From NCBI GenBank assembly GCA_964447735.1, contig CAYUTJ010000002.1, forward strand, positions 1-45,897: a stretch of DNA of 45,897 bases, written 5' to 3'. The notes below the pieces were generated by a model that was given only the letters and a program-made list of their open reading frames with translations, was not told the DNA's origin and did not search any database. Source of the DNA: CAYSYN01 sp964447735. GTDB taxonomy: Bacteria; Patescibacteriota; Minisyncoccia; Minisyncoccales; GBS-2. Made by a program: the position numbers and the translations under genes. Shown here piece after piece: positions 8,532 through 17,178 of this stretch. The stretch's first letter is position 1, and every line of letters begins with the position of its first letter.

Positions 8532-9956
8532 TTAAAGTTCTTCCCATTTGACAATTTTGAATTGAGAAGAAAGAAAGGGAGTGAAAACTGGAGGTTCGTA
8601 GACTAAGTTTAGGTCAACATAAGTTTCTCGATTCAAATATCCAGAAACTACATGTCCCCCTATATTTACCCATTGGGTTCCGACTCTTCCATTGGAAACA
8701 ATGGAGCCATAAATTATTAAACTCTGCCTAATATTTCCTGGATAATGATTTCTTGAAAATCTTCCTTTCTGAGCTACAAAAATTCCTCGCAAAACCATAT
8801 TATCTGGAGAATGAGGAGAGATAAGAATATTCCTTTCTCCAATTAAAGTTAAACCGTCAGAACCATCAATTGTCGTATAGTCTAAATTTCCTTGCAAAAT
8901 TATATCTGTATCCTCGTTAGGATTTATCAAATTTGCTGAGGCAACGGTTACTTTGCCTTTTATCGTCCCTTCTGGCCATAAATTATCTTCAACAAAAATG
9001 GCAGAACAAGAGGAAGAAATGGTAAAGGTTTGATAAGTATATTCTGAGGTAATCGTGAAATAATCATCGTGCCAGCCTTCTTCCAAAGAATAACCATGAG
9101 TTGGAGAAAGACTAGTAATTATCCTTGCTTCAACTGTACTATCGCCATTAAAAATTAGATGCCAACCTTTTCCTTGAGAATCAATCTGGTCTGAAGGTGG
9201 AAGATAAATCCCACCCAAATTCTGGCTAGCATTTTTAATTTGAGATAAATCAGCGGTAATTCCTTCAAAATCAAACTGAGGAATGGGAAAGAGAAAAAGG
9301 TCAGTATCTGAATTCTGAGTTGTAGAAAAAACCCCAGGACAAACACATTGATTACCTACGATTTGACATTCTGGGGGGCAAAGCCCAAATCCATAACCTA
9401 CTCCTGCGGGCCCGCAACCAAAAGAATTAGTACAGACCCAATCTTCTTGAGCTGAGGAAACGGTTGATAAATTTTGACCATCAAATCTTACTCCTCCGTT
9501 TGAATGATAGGGACCTCTGATCACATGATCAGAACCTACCCAGACATTGGTATTAAGAATGTAAGAATATTTTGCTACTGATTCTTTTCCGTAGAAAACA
9601 GAAATTGTCCTTTTAAGATCTGGGTATTTAAAAGTCCAACCAGTAGAATTTATTCTCTGGGAAATAAGAATTCCGCAGTTTTCATTTTCCTGGAATTGAA
9701 TTTGAAATCTCCCAATAGTATTTCCTGAAGCATCCTGATAATCTTTTTCTGTTTGGCAATTCTGAGAGATCTCATTATTTAAACACCATTTATAATAATT
9801 CATTCCAGCTTCTGCAATTTCTAAAGCTTCATTCCAGGCTACTCTTTGGTTTGCTAACCTCAATTGCATTAAGATGAAACCTAAAAGTCCTATCAATAGA
9901 ATTAGAAAAATGGCCCCAAAAACTAATGCATAGATTGTGATGATTCCTTTTTTCAC
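8532..9956 (-). CDS. PilX-like pilus-associated protein
   Basis: This 474-residue protein has an N-terminal hydrophobic helix (about 7-31) and then a LEIAEAGMNYYKW segment typical of PilX-type pilus proteins. The rest is predicted beta-rich, with eight or more cysteines (for example CGPAGVGYGFGLCPPEC) and late repeats resembling a beta-helix or polymer-forming domain (ILQGNLDYTTIDGS, GIFVAQKGRF). There is no FTLIE prepilin box, so it may be inserted uncleaved or use a divergent signal. It is probably displayed with the minor pilins encoded just upstream. The start codon overlaps the preceding stop by 1 nt. Confidence 0.7.
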   Translation of the reverse strand: MKKGIITIYALVFGAIFLILLIGLLGFILMQLRLANQRVAWNEALEIAEAGMNYYKWCLNNEISQNCQTEKDYQDASGNTIGRFQIQFQENENCGILISQRINSTGWTFKYPDLKRTISVFYGKESVAKYSYILNTNVWVGSDHVIRGPYHSNGGVRFDGQNLSTVSSAQEDWVCTNSFGCGPAGVGYGFGLCPPECQIVGNQCVCPGVFSTTQNSDTDLFLFPIPQFDFEGITADLSQIKNASQNLGGIYLPPSDQIDSQGKGWHLIFNGDSTVEARIITSLSPTHGYSLEEGWHDDYFTITSEYTYQTFTISSSCSAIFVEDNLWPEGTIKGKVTVASANLINPNEDTDIILQGNLDYTTIDGSDGLTLIGERNILISPHSPDNMVLRGIFVAQKGRFSRNHYPGNIRQSLIIYGSIVSNGRVGTQWVNIGGHVVSGYLNRETYVDLNLVYEPPVFTPFLSSQFKIVKWEEL

Positions 9957-10903
9957 TATTCTTTTAAGTTTCTTAATTGGACAAAAGATTGCAATTGATA
10001 TTCATTTGGAGGTCTGTTGGGATCAACGTTAACCACTAAAAATACTTTCATTACTTTAGTATCGCTTAATCTTGCAGGATATTCTTCAATTTTGTTTCCG
10101 TTTTGATCAAAATATTCAAAAATTGGAGGAGAATTCCTGACATAAGAAGTAATTATTGAAACTTTCTCTTTATCTAAAGGATAAGTTGGAGGGTTTCCTT
10201 CAGGTTCTATTACTCCTTTTTTTAGCTGAGTTCCCTGGGTTTCTTGAGTGAAAGTTAATTCAAAATGAACCTGAATTGAATGAGGACATATCGGATCGAC
10301 TCTCCAACTAGCTTCAGCTGAAAAAGTGAGTAAATTGTCGCTAGCAAAGGAAGTGACATCGAAAGTTGCAGTCCCTTCCCAGAAATTTGAGCAATCAGTG
10401 CATCCTGTTTGACAGATTTTACCCAAACTTTGACCATCAACAAAAACTTCAAGATACTCATTACCTCTTCCCAGATCTCCTTTTACAGAAATTCTAACTT
10501 GGGCTGATGTTAAATTTCCTGTAAAAAAATTGTTAAAGGAAACTGAGCAAGAACCTCCTCTTTGAAAACTCTCACATTCTTGAATCAAGGTTTGAGTTTC
10601 ACTTTCTCCTAAAAAATATCGCACTCTTTCTGTTTTCCCATCATTATCTATATCTGAATAGAAGATTAATTCCTTATCTCCTGCGTATTCTAAAGGATAA
10701 GCTCCATTTTCTCCTTCCCTTGCTTCCCTTATTTCCTTTATCATTGTTTCTATCCCTCTCCTAGCCTCTGAAATCGCCAAAGATTCCTCCCATTGATAGG
10801 TTTTAGTTCTATAGAGCATCACAATCATTCCAGAAAGCGCACCCATTAAAAGGATAAAGATAAATATTGTCACTATTGTTTCTACTAAAGTGAAAGATTT
10901 CAT
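9956..10903 (-). CDS. minor prepilin, PilW/PulJ-like
   Basis: From the ATG at 10903 this is a 315-residue protein beginning MKSFTLVETIVTIF, a type III (prepilin) signal cut before Phe4 and methylated there. A 20-residue hydrophobic helix and a globular domain follow. The ISEARRGIETMIKEIREA segment is typical of PilW/GspJ-type pilins. A TTG 18 nt upstream would extend it, but the ATG restores a normal prepilin leader and is preferred. It starts just beyond the stop of the larger pilin gene. Confidence 0.82.
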   Translation of the reverse strand: MKSFTLVETIVTIFIFILLMGALSGMIVMLYRTKTYQWEESLAISEARRGIETMIKEIREAREGENGAYPLEYAGDKELIFYSDIDNDGKTERVRYFLGESETQTLIQECESFQRGGSCSVSFNNFFTGNLTSAQVRISVKGDLGRGNEYLEVFVDGQSLGKICQTGCTDCSNFWEGTATFDVTSFASDNLLTFSAEASWRVDPICPHSIQVHFELTFTQETQGTQLKKGVIEPEGNPPTYPLDKEKVSIITSYVRNSPPIFEYFDQNGNKIEEYPARLSDTKVMKVFLVVNVDPNRPPNEYQLQSFVQLRNLKE

Positions 10904-10904
10904 A

Positions 10905-12635
10905 TTAATCTGAAGCCTCAAGTTTAATTAATTTTGTTGTTTGACCTGAAACAAAAATTGTTGTCGAAGTTGAAAGATATCCTTGAGCTGAAACAGAAAT
11001 ATCATAAGATTGAGACTCAAGAGGAATAAATAAAGTTTGACCCTCCTCATCTGTATACTGAGTTGAGGAAAAACCAGAAGCTGAAAGAGTAGTCGTAGCA
11101 GAAAAAATGGGTTCTAGGGTTGTCGCATCTTGAACAGTGATCAAAAGAGAATTTTGGGATTCCAAATAAAGATTGACGTTCAAATTAGTATCAGGATTCA
11201 AAGCAATTGGATGCTCTGGAGTCGAAGTTGCTAAATTTAGAGTTTGAGAATCTTTTTGAAAGTTCGAAAAATGATAGACGTCCCATTCTAAATTTGAAAT
11301 TTGAATCTCTCCCTGAGAATCAGTTTGGCTGCTTGTGGAGAATTTATAAATTGGGGTTTCCTGAACATCCTTTCCAATTATCTTTTCTCCCCTCAAATCA
11401 AAGCTTACGTTTGAAATAGAAATTGGCAAAGAAGTTTTCCAAGAAACTTGCCATTCATTTAAAACCGGAGTTTGAGAAGTAGAATTGGTTGATAAAATTC
11501 CTTTTAGTTTTATCTGATAATAAGTAGTGGTAGATAAACTTGAAAGGTCAACAGGAGAGGAATCAAAGCCTGAAGAATTACCTGGTAAATCTGAATCAGG
11601 AATTAAAACCCATTCAGTCCCTGAAGCAAAGTAGATTTGATATTTCAAATCAGTTTCAGAGCTTTCTTGGTCAGAGAAAGAAAATTCACCCCATTCAACT
11701 AAATTTGAAGGAGAAATTGAATTCGAAAAGAGAGAACCTGAAGACAAATAGCCATCAATAGAAGTTGCCAGTTCTACTTGTCCATTTTCGATGATAACAT
11801 TTTCTTTTTCTGAAATTTTGCTTTCATTTAAAAAGGAATCTGAAAAGTAATCTTCACTCCAGGTAGAAAGCGTATTCACAAGCATTGAAGATACTTTGTC
11901 AATCGAAAATGAAATTTGAGTAATTTCTCCTTCCAAGACAGTGGGGTTGGGCTTTTCAGGAATAGCCACTTCATCTGTACTATAGGTTCTTTCTTGAGAA
12001 AATCCAGATTTTGAAACTAAAACCCTATAAGTTCCTGGTGAGAGAGGGAAATCGTATTTTCCAGAAATAGGAGTGGCTGAATCTATCAATTGATCGGTTT
12101 GAGGATCAAAAATTTCAATTAGGGGAGAATCTATAAATTCTCCAACAGAGTTAAAAACTTGGACAGTTAAGACGCCTGCAGGTTGCGTTTGGCAAGCTTG
12201 AAGTTCCTCAACTTTATCTTTGGGAGCAATATCTGTCGTTAAAATAACTTCTCCCCCAAAGAAACCTGGATAGGAAACTTTAATTTCAGCTCTTTTATAA
12301 TCTAAAAGACAGTCGCTATCATCATCTGTAGGATCTGAAATAAATTTAATGCTTCTTTCGATAGTATATTCAATTCCATTCAAAACTGTAGTCGTTGAGG
12401 ATTCTAAAATCCCTTCTGCGTAAGGTAAAGAAGCCCCTATTGTTCCTGCATCCAAATAATTCAAATTTCTAATTTTTTCAATTTCTCCCTGAGCAATTTG
12501 GGTAGCAGTAATTTTCCTCTCTGTAATTCCAATTACTTTAAAAGCTAGCTGAAAAGCTCCAAAGATTCCTAAAAAAACAACTAGGGTTAAAAAAATGGCT
12601 ACTAGAGCTTCAACTAAAGTTAGACCTTTTCTCAT
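10905..12635 (-). CDS. large modular minor prepilin, PilV/GspI-like
   Basis: This 576-residue protein begins MRKGLTLVEALVAIF, a canonical prepilin signal (cleavage after Gly4). A pilin-like region of about 140 residues with QIAQGEIEKIRNL follows. Carboxypeptidase-regulatory-like Ig modules are then visible, one at about 152-245 (GVLTVQVFNSVGEF...SPGTYRVLVSKSGF) and one at the C terminus (about 495-576, ending in SYDISVSAQGYLS). Between them is a Ser/Thr-rich stretch of beta-sandwich character. It is far larger than a usual pilin, as if the pilus tip carries adhesive domains. It overlaps pilC by 4 nt. Confidence 0.8.
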   Translation of the reverse strand: MRKGLTLVEALVAIFLTLVVFLGIFGAFQLAFKVIGITERKITATQIAQGEIEKIRNLNYLDAGTIGASLPYAEGILESSTTTVLNGIEYTIERSIKFISDPTDDDSDCLLDYKRAEIKVSYPGFFGGEVILTTDIAPKDKVEELQACQTQPAGVLTVQVFNSVGEFIDSPLIEIFDPQTDQLIDSATPISGKYDFPLSPGTYRVLVSKSGFSQERTYSTDEVAIPEKPNPTVLEGEITQISFSIDKVSSMLVNTLSTWSEDYFSDSFLNESKISEKENVIIENGQVELATSIDGYLSSGSLFSNSISPSNLVEWGEFSFSDQESSETDLKYQIYFASGTEWVLIPDSDLPGNSSGFDSSPVDLSSLSTTTYYQIKLKGILSTNSTSQTPVLNEWQVSWKTSLPISISNVSFDLRGEKIIGKDVQETPIYKFSTSSQTDSQGEIQISNLEWDVYHFSNFQKDSQTLNLATSTPEHPIALNPDTNLNVNLYLESQNSLLITVQDATTLEPIFSATTTLSASGFSSTQYTDEEGQTLFIPLESQSYDISVSAQGYLSTSTTIFVSGQTTKLIKLEASD

Positions 12636-13846
12636 TTTATTGATTGGAGCATTGAATACATAGGTTGAACCATAGAAATTGCAAAAAATCCTACTGCTCC
12701 CCCAATGAGTAAAAGTAAAACAGGTTCTATTACTGAAGCTAAATTTTTAGTAGCGTTTGTGATTTCATCCTCGTAAAAATCTGCTAATTTCTCTAGAATT
12801 TGGGCTGTCTCTCCAGTTTCTTCTCCTACTTCAATCATTGAAATTGTAGTTAAAGGAATGAATTTTTGATATTCTTTCAAAACTTGAGAAAGTCTTTCAC
12901 CCTTTTTAACTCTCTCTGCTCCATCAATTAAAGCTTCCTGAAAGAAAACATTTCCTAAAGTTCCGGCTGTAATTTCTAAAGCCCTTGGTAATGAAACTCC
13001 AGCTGAAATTAAAGAACTCAAAGTTCTAGTGAATAAAGCTGAGTTTTGTTTTCTTGAGATATTAGAAATTATAGGAATTTTTAAAATTAAACTATCGAAA
13101 ATTTTCTTTCCTCTTTTTGTTTTTAAAAACCAGTTAAAAGCAAGAAAGAAAATAATTATTCCAAAAAAGAAAAATAAAAAATTCTTAGATAAAAAATTAC
13201 CCAAAAAAATGACAAATTTTGTCGTTGGAGGAAGTTCAATTTCTAACTCTTCAAAAGTTTCAGCTAATTTTGGCACTACCATCACCAACATTAAAATGCC
13301 AATTCCAATCATTGCAGAAACGACGACCGCAGGATAGATCATCGCTCCTTTCACTTTTGATTTCAGTTCATGCTCTCTTTCCAATTGTTTGGCCAAAATT
13401 TCTAAAACTTCTTCCAATCTTCCGCTTTCTTCCCCTACTTTAACCATGTTCTGATAAATTGGAGGGAAAATTCGAGGAAAAAGATTGAGGGCTTGAGAAA
13501 AACTTTCTCCTTTTTCAACTCTTTCTCTGATTTCCAAAATTGCTTTCTTGAAAGTTTTGCTCTTTACCTGATTGGCTAAACTGAAAAGAGCTTTTGTTAA
13601 AGGCAAACCTGCAGAAACCATTACTTTTAAATTTCTAGTAAAAAACATTTTATCAGCCAGAGAAACTCCAAAGGAAATTGAAGGAATTCTAAATTTCCTC
13701 TTTTTTTCTTTTTCTCCACTTACTTTTATTAAAAACAAACCTTGATCTTTTAAGATTTTGATCAGTTCCTGAAGATTTTTAGCTTCGATCTCTCCTTTTC
13801 TTATTTCTCCTCCAAAAGTTCTGGCTTCAAAATGATATTTTGGCAT
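12632..13846 (-). CDS. pilC: type IV pilus platform protein PilC (GspF family)
   Basis: This 404-residue protein has two repeated GspF domains (about 70-190 and 275-395), each ending in hydrophobic helices. Family signatures VGEESGRLEEVLE and VGEETGETAQILE mark the two halves. It begins MPKYHFEARTFGGEIRKGEIEA, typical for PilC. It anchors the PilB ATPase and assembles pilins from the inner membrane. It starts 3 nt after pilB. Confidence 0.94.
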   Translation of the reverse strand: MPKYHFEARTFGGEIRKGEIEAKNLQELIKILKDQGLFLIKVSGEKEKKRKFRIPSISFGVSLADKMFFTRNLKVMVSAGLPLTKALFSLANQVKSKTFKKAILEIRERVEKGESFSQALNLFPRIFPPIYQNMVKVGEESGRLEEVLEILAKQLEREHELKSKVKGAMIYPAVVVSAMIGIGILMLVMVVPKLAETFEELEIELPPTTKFVIFLGNFLSKNFLFFFFGIIIFFLAFNWFLKTKRGKKIFDSLILKIPIISNISRKQNSALFTRTLSSLISAGVSLPRALEITAGTLGNVFFQEALIDGAERVKKGERLSQVLKEYQKFIPLTTISMIEVGEETGETAQILEKLADFYEDEITNATKNLASVIEPVLLLLIGGAVGFFAISMVQPMYSMLQSIK

Positions 13847-13849
13847 TTT

Positions 13850-15598
13850 TTATTCAATGATTACTCTTAAAACTTCTTCAATTGAGGTGATGCCTTGAGC
13901 AGCTTTGACAAATCCATCTTCCACCATTGTTATCATCCCTTCTTTCTTTGCCTGTTCTTCGATTCTATCAGCTGTCGCTTCTTGAACGATTAATTCTTTT
14001 ATTGTTTGGGTAATAGGTAAAACCTCGAAAATTCCGATTCTCCCTTTATAACCATCTGGGGCTTCTTTTGAAGGTTTTGGTCTGAAAAAGGGAATTTTTG
14101 TTAGGGGTTGGTGAGGTTTTGCTAGGCCTTCTTTCCTTAAAATTTCTAAGATCCTTTCTGGATCACAATATTTAGCAATATTATCTAGCTCAGACTCTTT
14201 TAAGAAATATTGAATTTTTTCTCCAGAAAGCCTCCTTACTAATCTTTGAGCTATAATCAAATTCAAGGTTGAGGAAATTAAAAAAGGTTCCACTTTCATT
14301 TCTATTAATCTGGGAATGGCACCTGCAGCTGAGTTTGTGTGCAAGGTCGATAAAACCAAATGTCCAGTCAAAGCTGCATTGACTGCCAAGGAAGCTGTTT
14401 CATTGTCTCTGATTTCCCCCACCATAATGATATCTGGATCTTGTCTTAATAGAGCTCTCAAGCCATTAGCGAAAGTCAAACCTACTTTTGGATTAACCTG
14501 AGTCTGATTTACCCTTGGCATTCTATATTCAATAGGGTCTTCAATAGTACAGATATTCACTGCTGGAGTATTTAAAATTTCAATCATTGAATATAAAGTC
14601 GTTGTCTTCCCAGAACCTGTAGGCCCTGTAACCAAAATCATTCCTACAGGTTTTCTCAAATTAATTTGAACATCTTCTAAAGCCTTCCCTCTCAAACCTA
14701 ATTGTTCTAAAGTAAATCCCCTTGCGGTTTCAGGCAATAACCTCATAACAACTTTTTCTCCATCGAAAACTGGCAAAATTGAAACCCTCACTGAATACTT
14801 GTAATCTTCAGTCTCTACTTTAAAACGACCATCTTGAGGAAGTCGGTGTTCGTCCAATCTCAAATTTGACAAAACTTTTATTCTAGCTACGATTCCAGAA
14901 GCTGCAATCTTTGGTAAAGTCATTGCATCTCTCAAAATTCCATCAATTCTGTACCTTACTAAAACCTCTTTTTCCATGGGTTCAATATGAATGTCAGAAG
15001 CTCTTTGTAAAATCGCATGTTTAATTAAAGTATCGACGATCTTTATTATCGGAAGCTCTTGTGCCATCTTCTCCAGTTCTTCTTTTTCTTTAACTTTTTC
15101 TTCTTCTCTGATTGCTTTAATTTCTCCTACTTCCTTTTTGATCAATTCTCCAAATTCAGCCTCTAGAGTTTTTTGATATTGTCTCAAAGCACTCTTTATT
15201 GATTGAGGAGTTGTTAATCTAGGCAAAATTTTATAGAGGGTTGTCTTTTTAATAAATTCTATCGTTCTCAAATCCTCAGGATCTAACATTGCCACTTCCA
15301 AAATCTTCCCTCTTTTTCTATAGGCAATAATGTTGTGAGCTCTCGCTATTGGTTCTGGAATAATCTTTAAAATTTCAGGGTCAATTTTTTCCTTTTCTAA
15401 ATTAACAAAGGGAATTCCTAGAATGTAAGCTTCTAATCTTCTGAGTTCGTCTTCTTTTATAATCCCTTCTGAAATTAAAATCTCTTCAATCCTTACTCCT
15501 TTCTCTTGAGCTTTCCTTTCGCATTCTTTAAACTTCTCCTCAGAAATTAAACCCGCATCCATCATAAATGCTTTCAATTGTTGGGGTTCAACTCTCAT
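13850..15598 (-). CDS. pilB: type IV pilus extension ATPase PilB (GspE family)
   Basis: This 582-residue protein has an N-terminal MshEN-like domain (about 1-140) and a secretion ATPase domain. Walker A is GPTGSGKT (325-332), the Asp box DPIEY is near 354, and Walker B is DPDIIMVGEIRD (388-398), followed by a His box. The four-cysteine zinc site usual before GYKGRIGIFEVL is missing: that stretch (about 455-515) contains only Cys478. It powers pilin polymerisation. No PilT lies in the window. The response regulator gene directly precedes it. Confidence 0.94.
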   Translation of the reverse strand: MRVEPQQLKAFMMDAGLISEEKFKECERKAQEKGVRIEEILISEGIIKEDELRRLEAYILGIPFVNLEKEKIDPEILKIIPEPIARAHNIIAYRKRGKILEVAMLDPEDLRTIEFIKKTTLYKILPRLTTPQSIKSALRQYQKTLEAEFGELIKKEVGEIKAIREEEKVKEKEELEKMAQELPIIKIVDTLIKHAILQRASDIHIEPMEKEVLVRYRIDGILRDAMTLPKIAASGIVARIKVLSNLRLDEHRLPQDGRFKVETEDYKYSVRVSILPVFDGEKVVMRLLPETARGFTLEQLGLRGKALEDVQINLRKPVGMILVTGPTGSGKTTTLYSMIEILNTPAVNICTIEDPIEYRMPRVNQTQVNPKVGLTFANGLRALLRQDPDIIMVGEIRDNETASLAVNAALTGHLVLSTLHTNSAAGAIPRLIEMKVEPFLISSTLNLIIAQRLVRRLSGEKIQYFLKESELDNIAKYCDPERILEILRKEGLAKPHQPLTKIPFFRPKPSKEAPDGYKGRIGIFEVLPITQTIKELIVQEATADRIEEQAKKEGMITMVEDGFVKAAQGITSIEEVLRVIIE

Positions 15599-15970
15599 TT
15601 ATTTTAATCCCAAAACTTTTTTTATTCTCTCGACAACTTCATTTAAAGAATATTCTCCTTTAACTAAATAAGCTTTAGCTCCCAATTCCATCGCTTTTTC
15701 AACCTTTTCTAATTCTTCCAAATGAGTCAAGACAATTACTGGAATATCCTTTGTTTTTTCATCTTCTTTTAGTTTTTTTAAAACTTCCATCCCTTCTATT
15801 TTAGGTAAAATTAAATCTAACAAAATTAAATCTGGATTTTTTTCTTTTGCCATCTTCAAGCCTATTTCTCCGTCTAAAGCAGAAATCATCTCAAAACCTT
15901 CATCTTTTAAGGCCTCTTCAAAAGTTCTTTGTAAGGCTGATTCATCTTCAATAAAAAGGATTTTTTTCAT
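15599..15970 (-). CDS. single-domain response regulator (CheY-like)
   Basis: From the ATG at 15970 this is a 123-residue receiver domain with no output domain. Acidic pocket residues lie in FIEDE (about 7-10), the phospho-acceptor is Asp52 in LILLDLILPKIEG, the switch Thr82 is in IVLTHLEE, and Lys104 follows. The start forms ATGA with the kinase stop, so the pair is coupled. A GTT-rich upstream extension exists but lacks a better start. It probably relays the kinase signal to the pilus proteins encoded next to it. Confidence 0.92.
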   Translation of the reverse strand: MKKILFIEDESALQRTFEEALKDEGFEMISALDGEIGLKMAKEKNPDLILLDLILPKIEGMEVLKKLKEDEKTKDIPVIVLTHLEELEKVEKAMELGAKAYLVKGEYSLNEVVERIKKVLGLK

Positions 15971-16887
15971 TTTATTGGAATTGAAAACCAAAATTTTGAA
16001 CCTTTGTTTTCTTCAGATTGAAAGCCAATTTTCCCACCCGACCTTTGGATGATTTTTTTCGAAATGAAAAGCCCAAGGCCAGTTCCTCGAGTTTGATATT
16101 TTAAGACGTTACTCGCTCTGAAAAACTTTTGAAAAATAAATTTTTGATCTTCTTTGGGAATCCCAATCCCATTATCTCTAATTTCAAAATAGACCATTTT
16201 ATCTTTTGTTTCAATTTTAATTAAAACTTTTCCTTTTCCTTTAGTATAAAGAATGGCGTTTTCTAAAAGATTTTCAATAACCAATTTAATTTGTTCTCTT
16301 GATGAGAAAATTTTAGGTAGATTCTTTTGGAAATTGGTCTCAATCTCTACGTTATAAGCTAAAGCTAAATTTTTAAATTGCTCAATTACTTCTTTTGTCA
16401 ACTCATCCAAAGAGAAATATTCCCTTTTAAAAGGTAAAGAAGCTGTCTCTAATTTTGTGACAATTAACAAATCTTTTAAGGTTTCTATCATTCTTTCTGA
16501 ATTATCTTTCAAAATTCTTAAATATTCCAATTGTTTCGGAGAAAATTTTCCTAATTTCCCTGAAAAAAGCAGTTCCAAAGTCCATTTAAAATTTGAAATT
16601 GGAGTTCTTAATTGATGGGAAGCAATACTAATAAATTCTGATTTCAATCTATTAGCTTCAGCCAATCTTTCAAAAGAATTGGTAATAAAAAAAGAAATAA
16701 CAAGAAGAACGAGAGCTGTGAGGAGAACAATGAGAGCGATTATTTCTGGTGTTTGAATAAATTTTGTTCCTATAAAATAAATGCTCAGAGAAATAAAGAT
16801 TATAAAAATTCCCATTAAAAAAAATAAAAAAGAAGGGCATTGCCAAAGAGAAATTCCATATTTTCTGCAATTTCCAAAAAATTTCAC
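15967..16887 (-). CDS. sensor histidine kinase
   Basis: This 306-residue protein has two membrane helices (about 18-40 and 47-69) with almost no loop between them, so it has no sizeable external sensor domain. HisKA carries phospho-accepting His91 (ASHQLRTP). HATPase_c follows with N box ENLLENA (about 205-211), G1 box DNGIGIP (238-244) and G2 box GTGLGLFISKK. The start is a GTG. It heads the pilus operon, which suggests control of pilus function by a membrane-proximal cue. Confidence 0.92.
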   Translation of the reverse strand: MKFFGNCRKYGISLWQCPSFLFFLMGIFIIFISLSIYFIGTKFIQTPEIIALIVLLTALVLLVISFFITNSFERLAEANRLKSEFISIASHQLRTPISNFKWTLELLFSGKLGKFSPKQLEYLRILKDNSERMIETLKDLLIVTKLETASLPFKREYFSLDELTKEVIEQFKNLALAYNVEIETNFQKNLPKIFSSREQIKLVIENLLENAILYTKGKGKVLIKIETKDKMVYFEIRDNGIGIPKEDQKFIFQKFFRASNVLKYQTRGTGLGLFISKKIIQRSGGKIGFQSEENKGSKFWFSIPIK

Positions 16888-16905
16888 TAATTAAATTTTA
16901 ACAAA

Positions 16906-16933
16906 TTGACAATAGAACAAAAAATCTTAAAAT
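16906..16933 (+). promoter_or_regulatory. promoter for the tRNA-Pro/tRNA-Gly transcript
   Basis: TTGACA (16906-16911) is a perfect -35 box, followed after 16 bp by TAAAAT (16928-16933). The predicted start near 16940 would give a leader of about 45 nt before tRNA-Pro. It lies in the 98-bp gap that diverges from the histidine kinase gene. Confidence 0.65.
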
Positions 16934-16943
16934 AAATTTTACA

Positions 16944-16984
16944 GGGCCTTCGCCTCGAAGAAGTAAGGCTACGGCCACGCGAAG
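16944..16984 (+). other. GC-rich hairpin leader of tRNA-Pro
   Basis: The leader between the predicted transcription start and tRNA-Pro is GC-rich and can pair CTTCGC (16948-16953) with GCGAAG (16979-16984). Two GGCC blocks could also pair. It lacks the palindrome of the two large elements at 124 and 43315. A small processing or stability hairpin is the simplest reading. Confidence 0.35.
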
Positions 16985-16985
16985 A

Positions 16986-17056
16986 CGGGGCGTAGTGTAA
17001 CGGCAGCACGCTTGCTTTGGGAGCAAGTAGACTGGGTTCAAATCCCAGCGCCCCGA
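16986..17056 (+). tRNA. tRNA-Pro (anticodon TGG)
   Basis: Acceptor CGGGGCG pairs with CGCCCCG. Anticodon stem CTTGC/GCAAG encloses TTTGGGA, giving TGG. T arm CTGGG-TTCAAAT-CCCAG. Discriminator A, no encoded CCA. Its last base directly touches the first base of tRNA-Gly, so the pair must be separated by processing at one junction. Confidence 0.95.
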
Positions 17057-17128
17057 GCGGGCGTAGTATAATGGCTAGTACACCAGCCTTCCAAGCTGGT
17101 GATGGGGGTTCGATTCCCCTCGCCCGCT
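17057..17128 (+). tRNA. tRNA-Gly (anticodon TCC)
   Basis: Acceptor GCGGGCG pairs with CGCCCGC. Anticodon stem CCAGC/GCTGG encloses CTTCCAA, giving TCC. Discriminator T (U73, usual for bacterial tRNA-Gly), no encoded CCA. It abuts tRNA-Pro with no spacer and is followed by a hairpin terminator. Confidence 0.95.
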
Positions 17129-17135
17129 CAAAATT

Positions 17136-17165
17136 AAAAGACGGCAAAAGCCGTCTTTTCTTCTT
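17136..17165. terminator. bidirectional intrinsic terminator
   Basis: AAAAGACGGC, loop AAAA, GCCGTCTTTT, then CTTCTTT. The stem is followed by T-rich sequence on the + strand (ending the tRNA transcript) and, because of the A run, by U-rich RNA on the - strand as well. It separates the tRNA pair from the convergent rny gene. Confidence 0.85.
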
Positions 17166-17178
17166 TAACAAAATCTTT

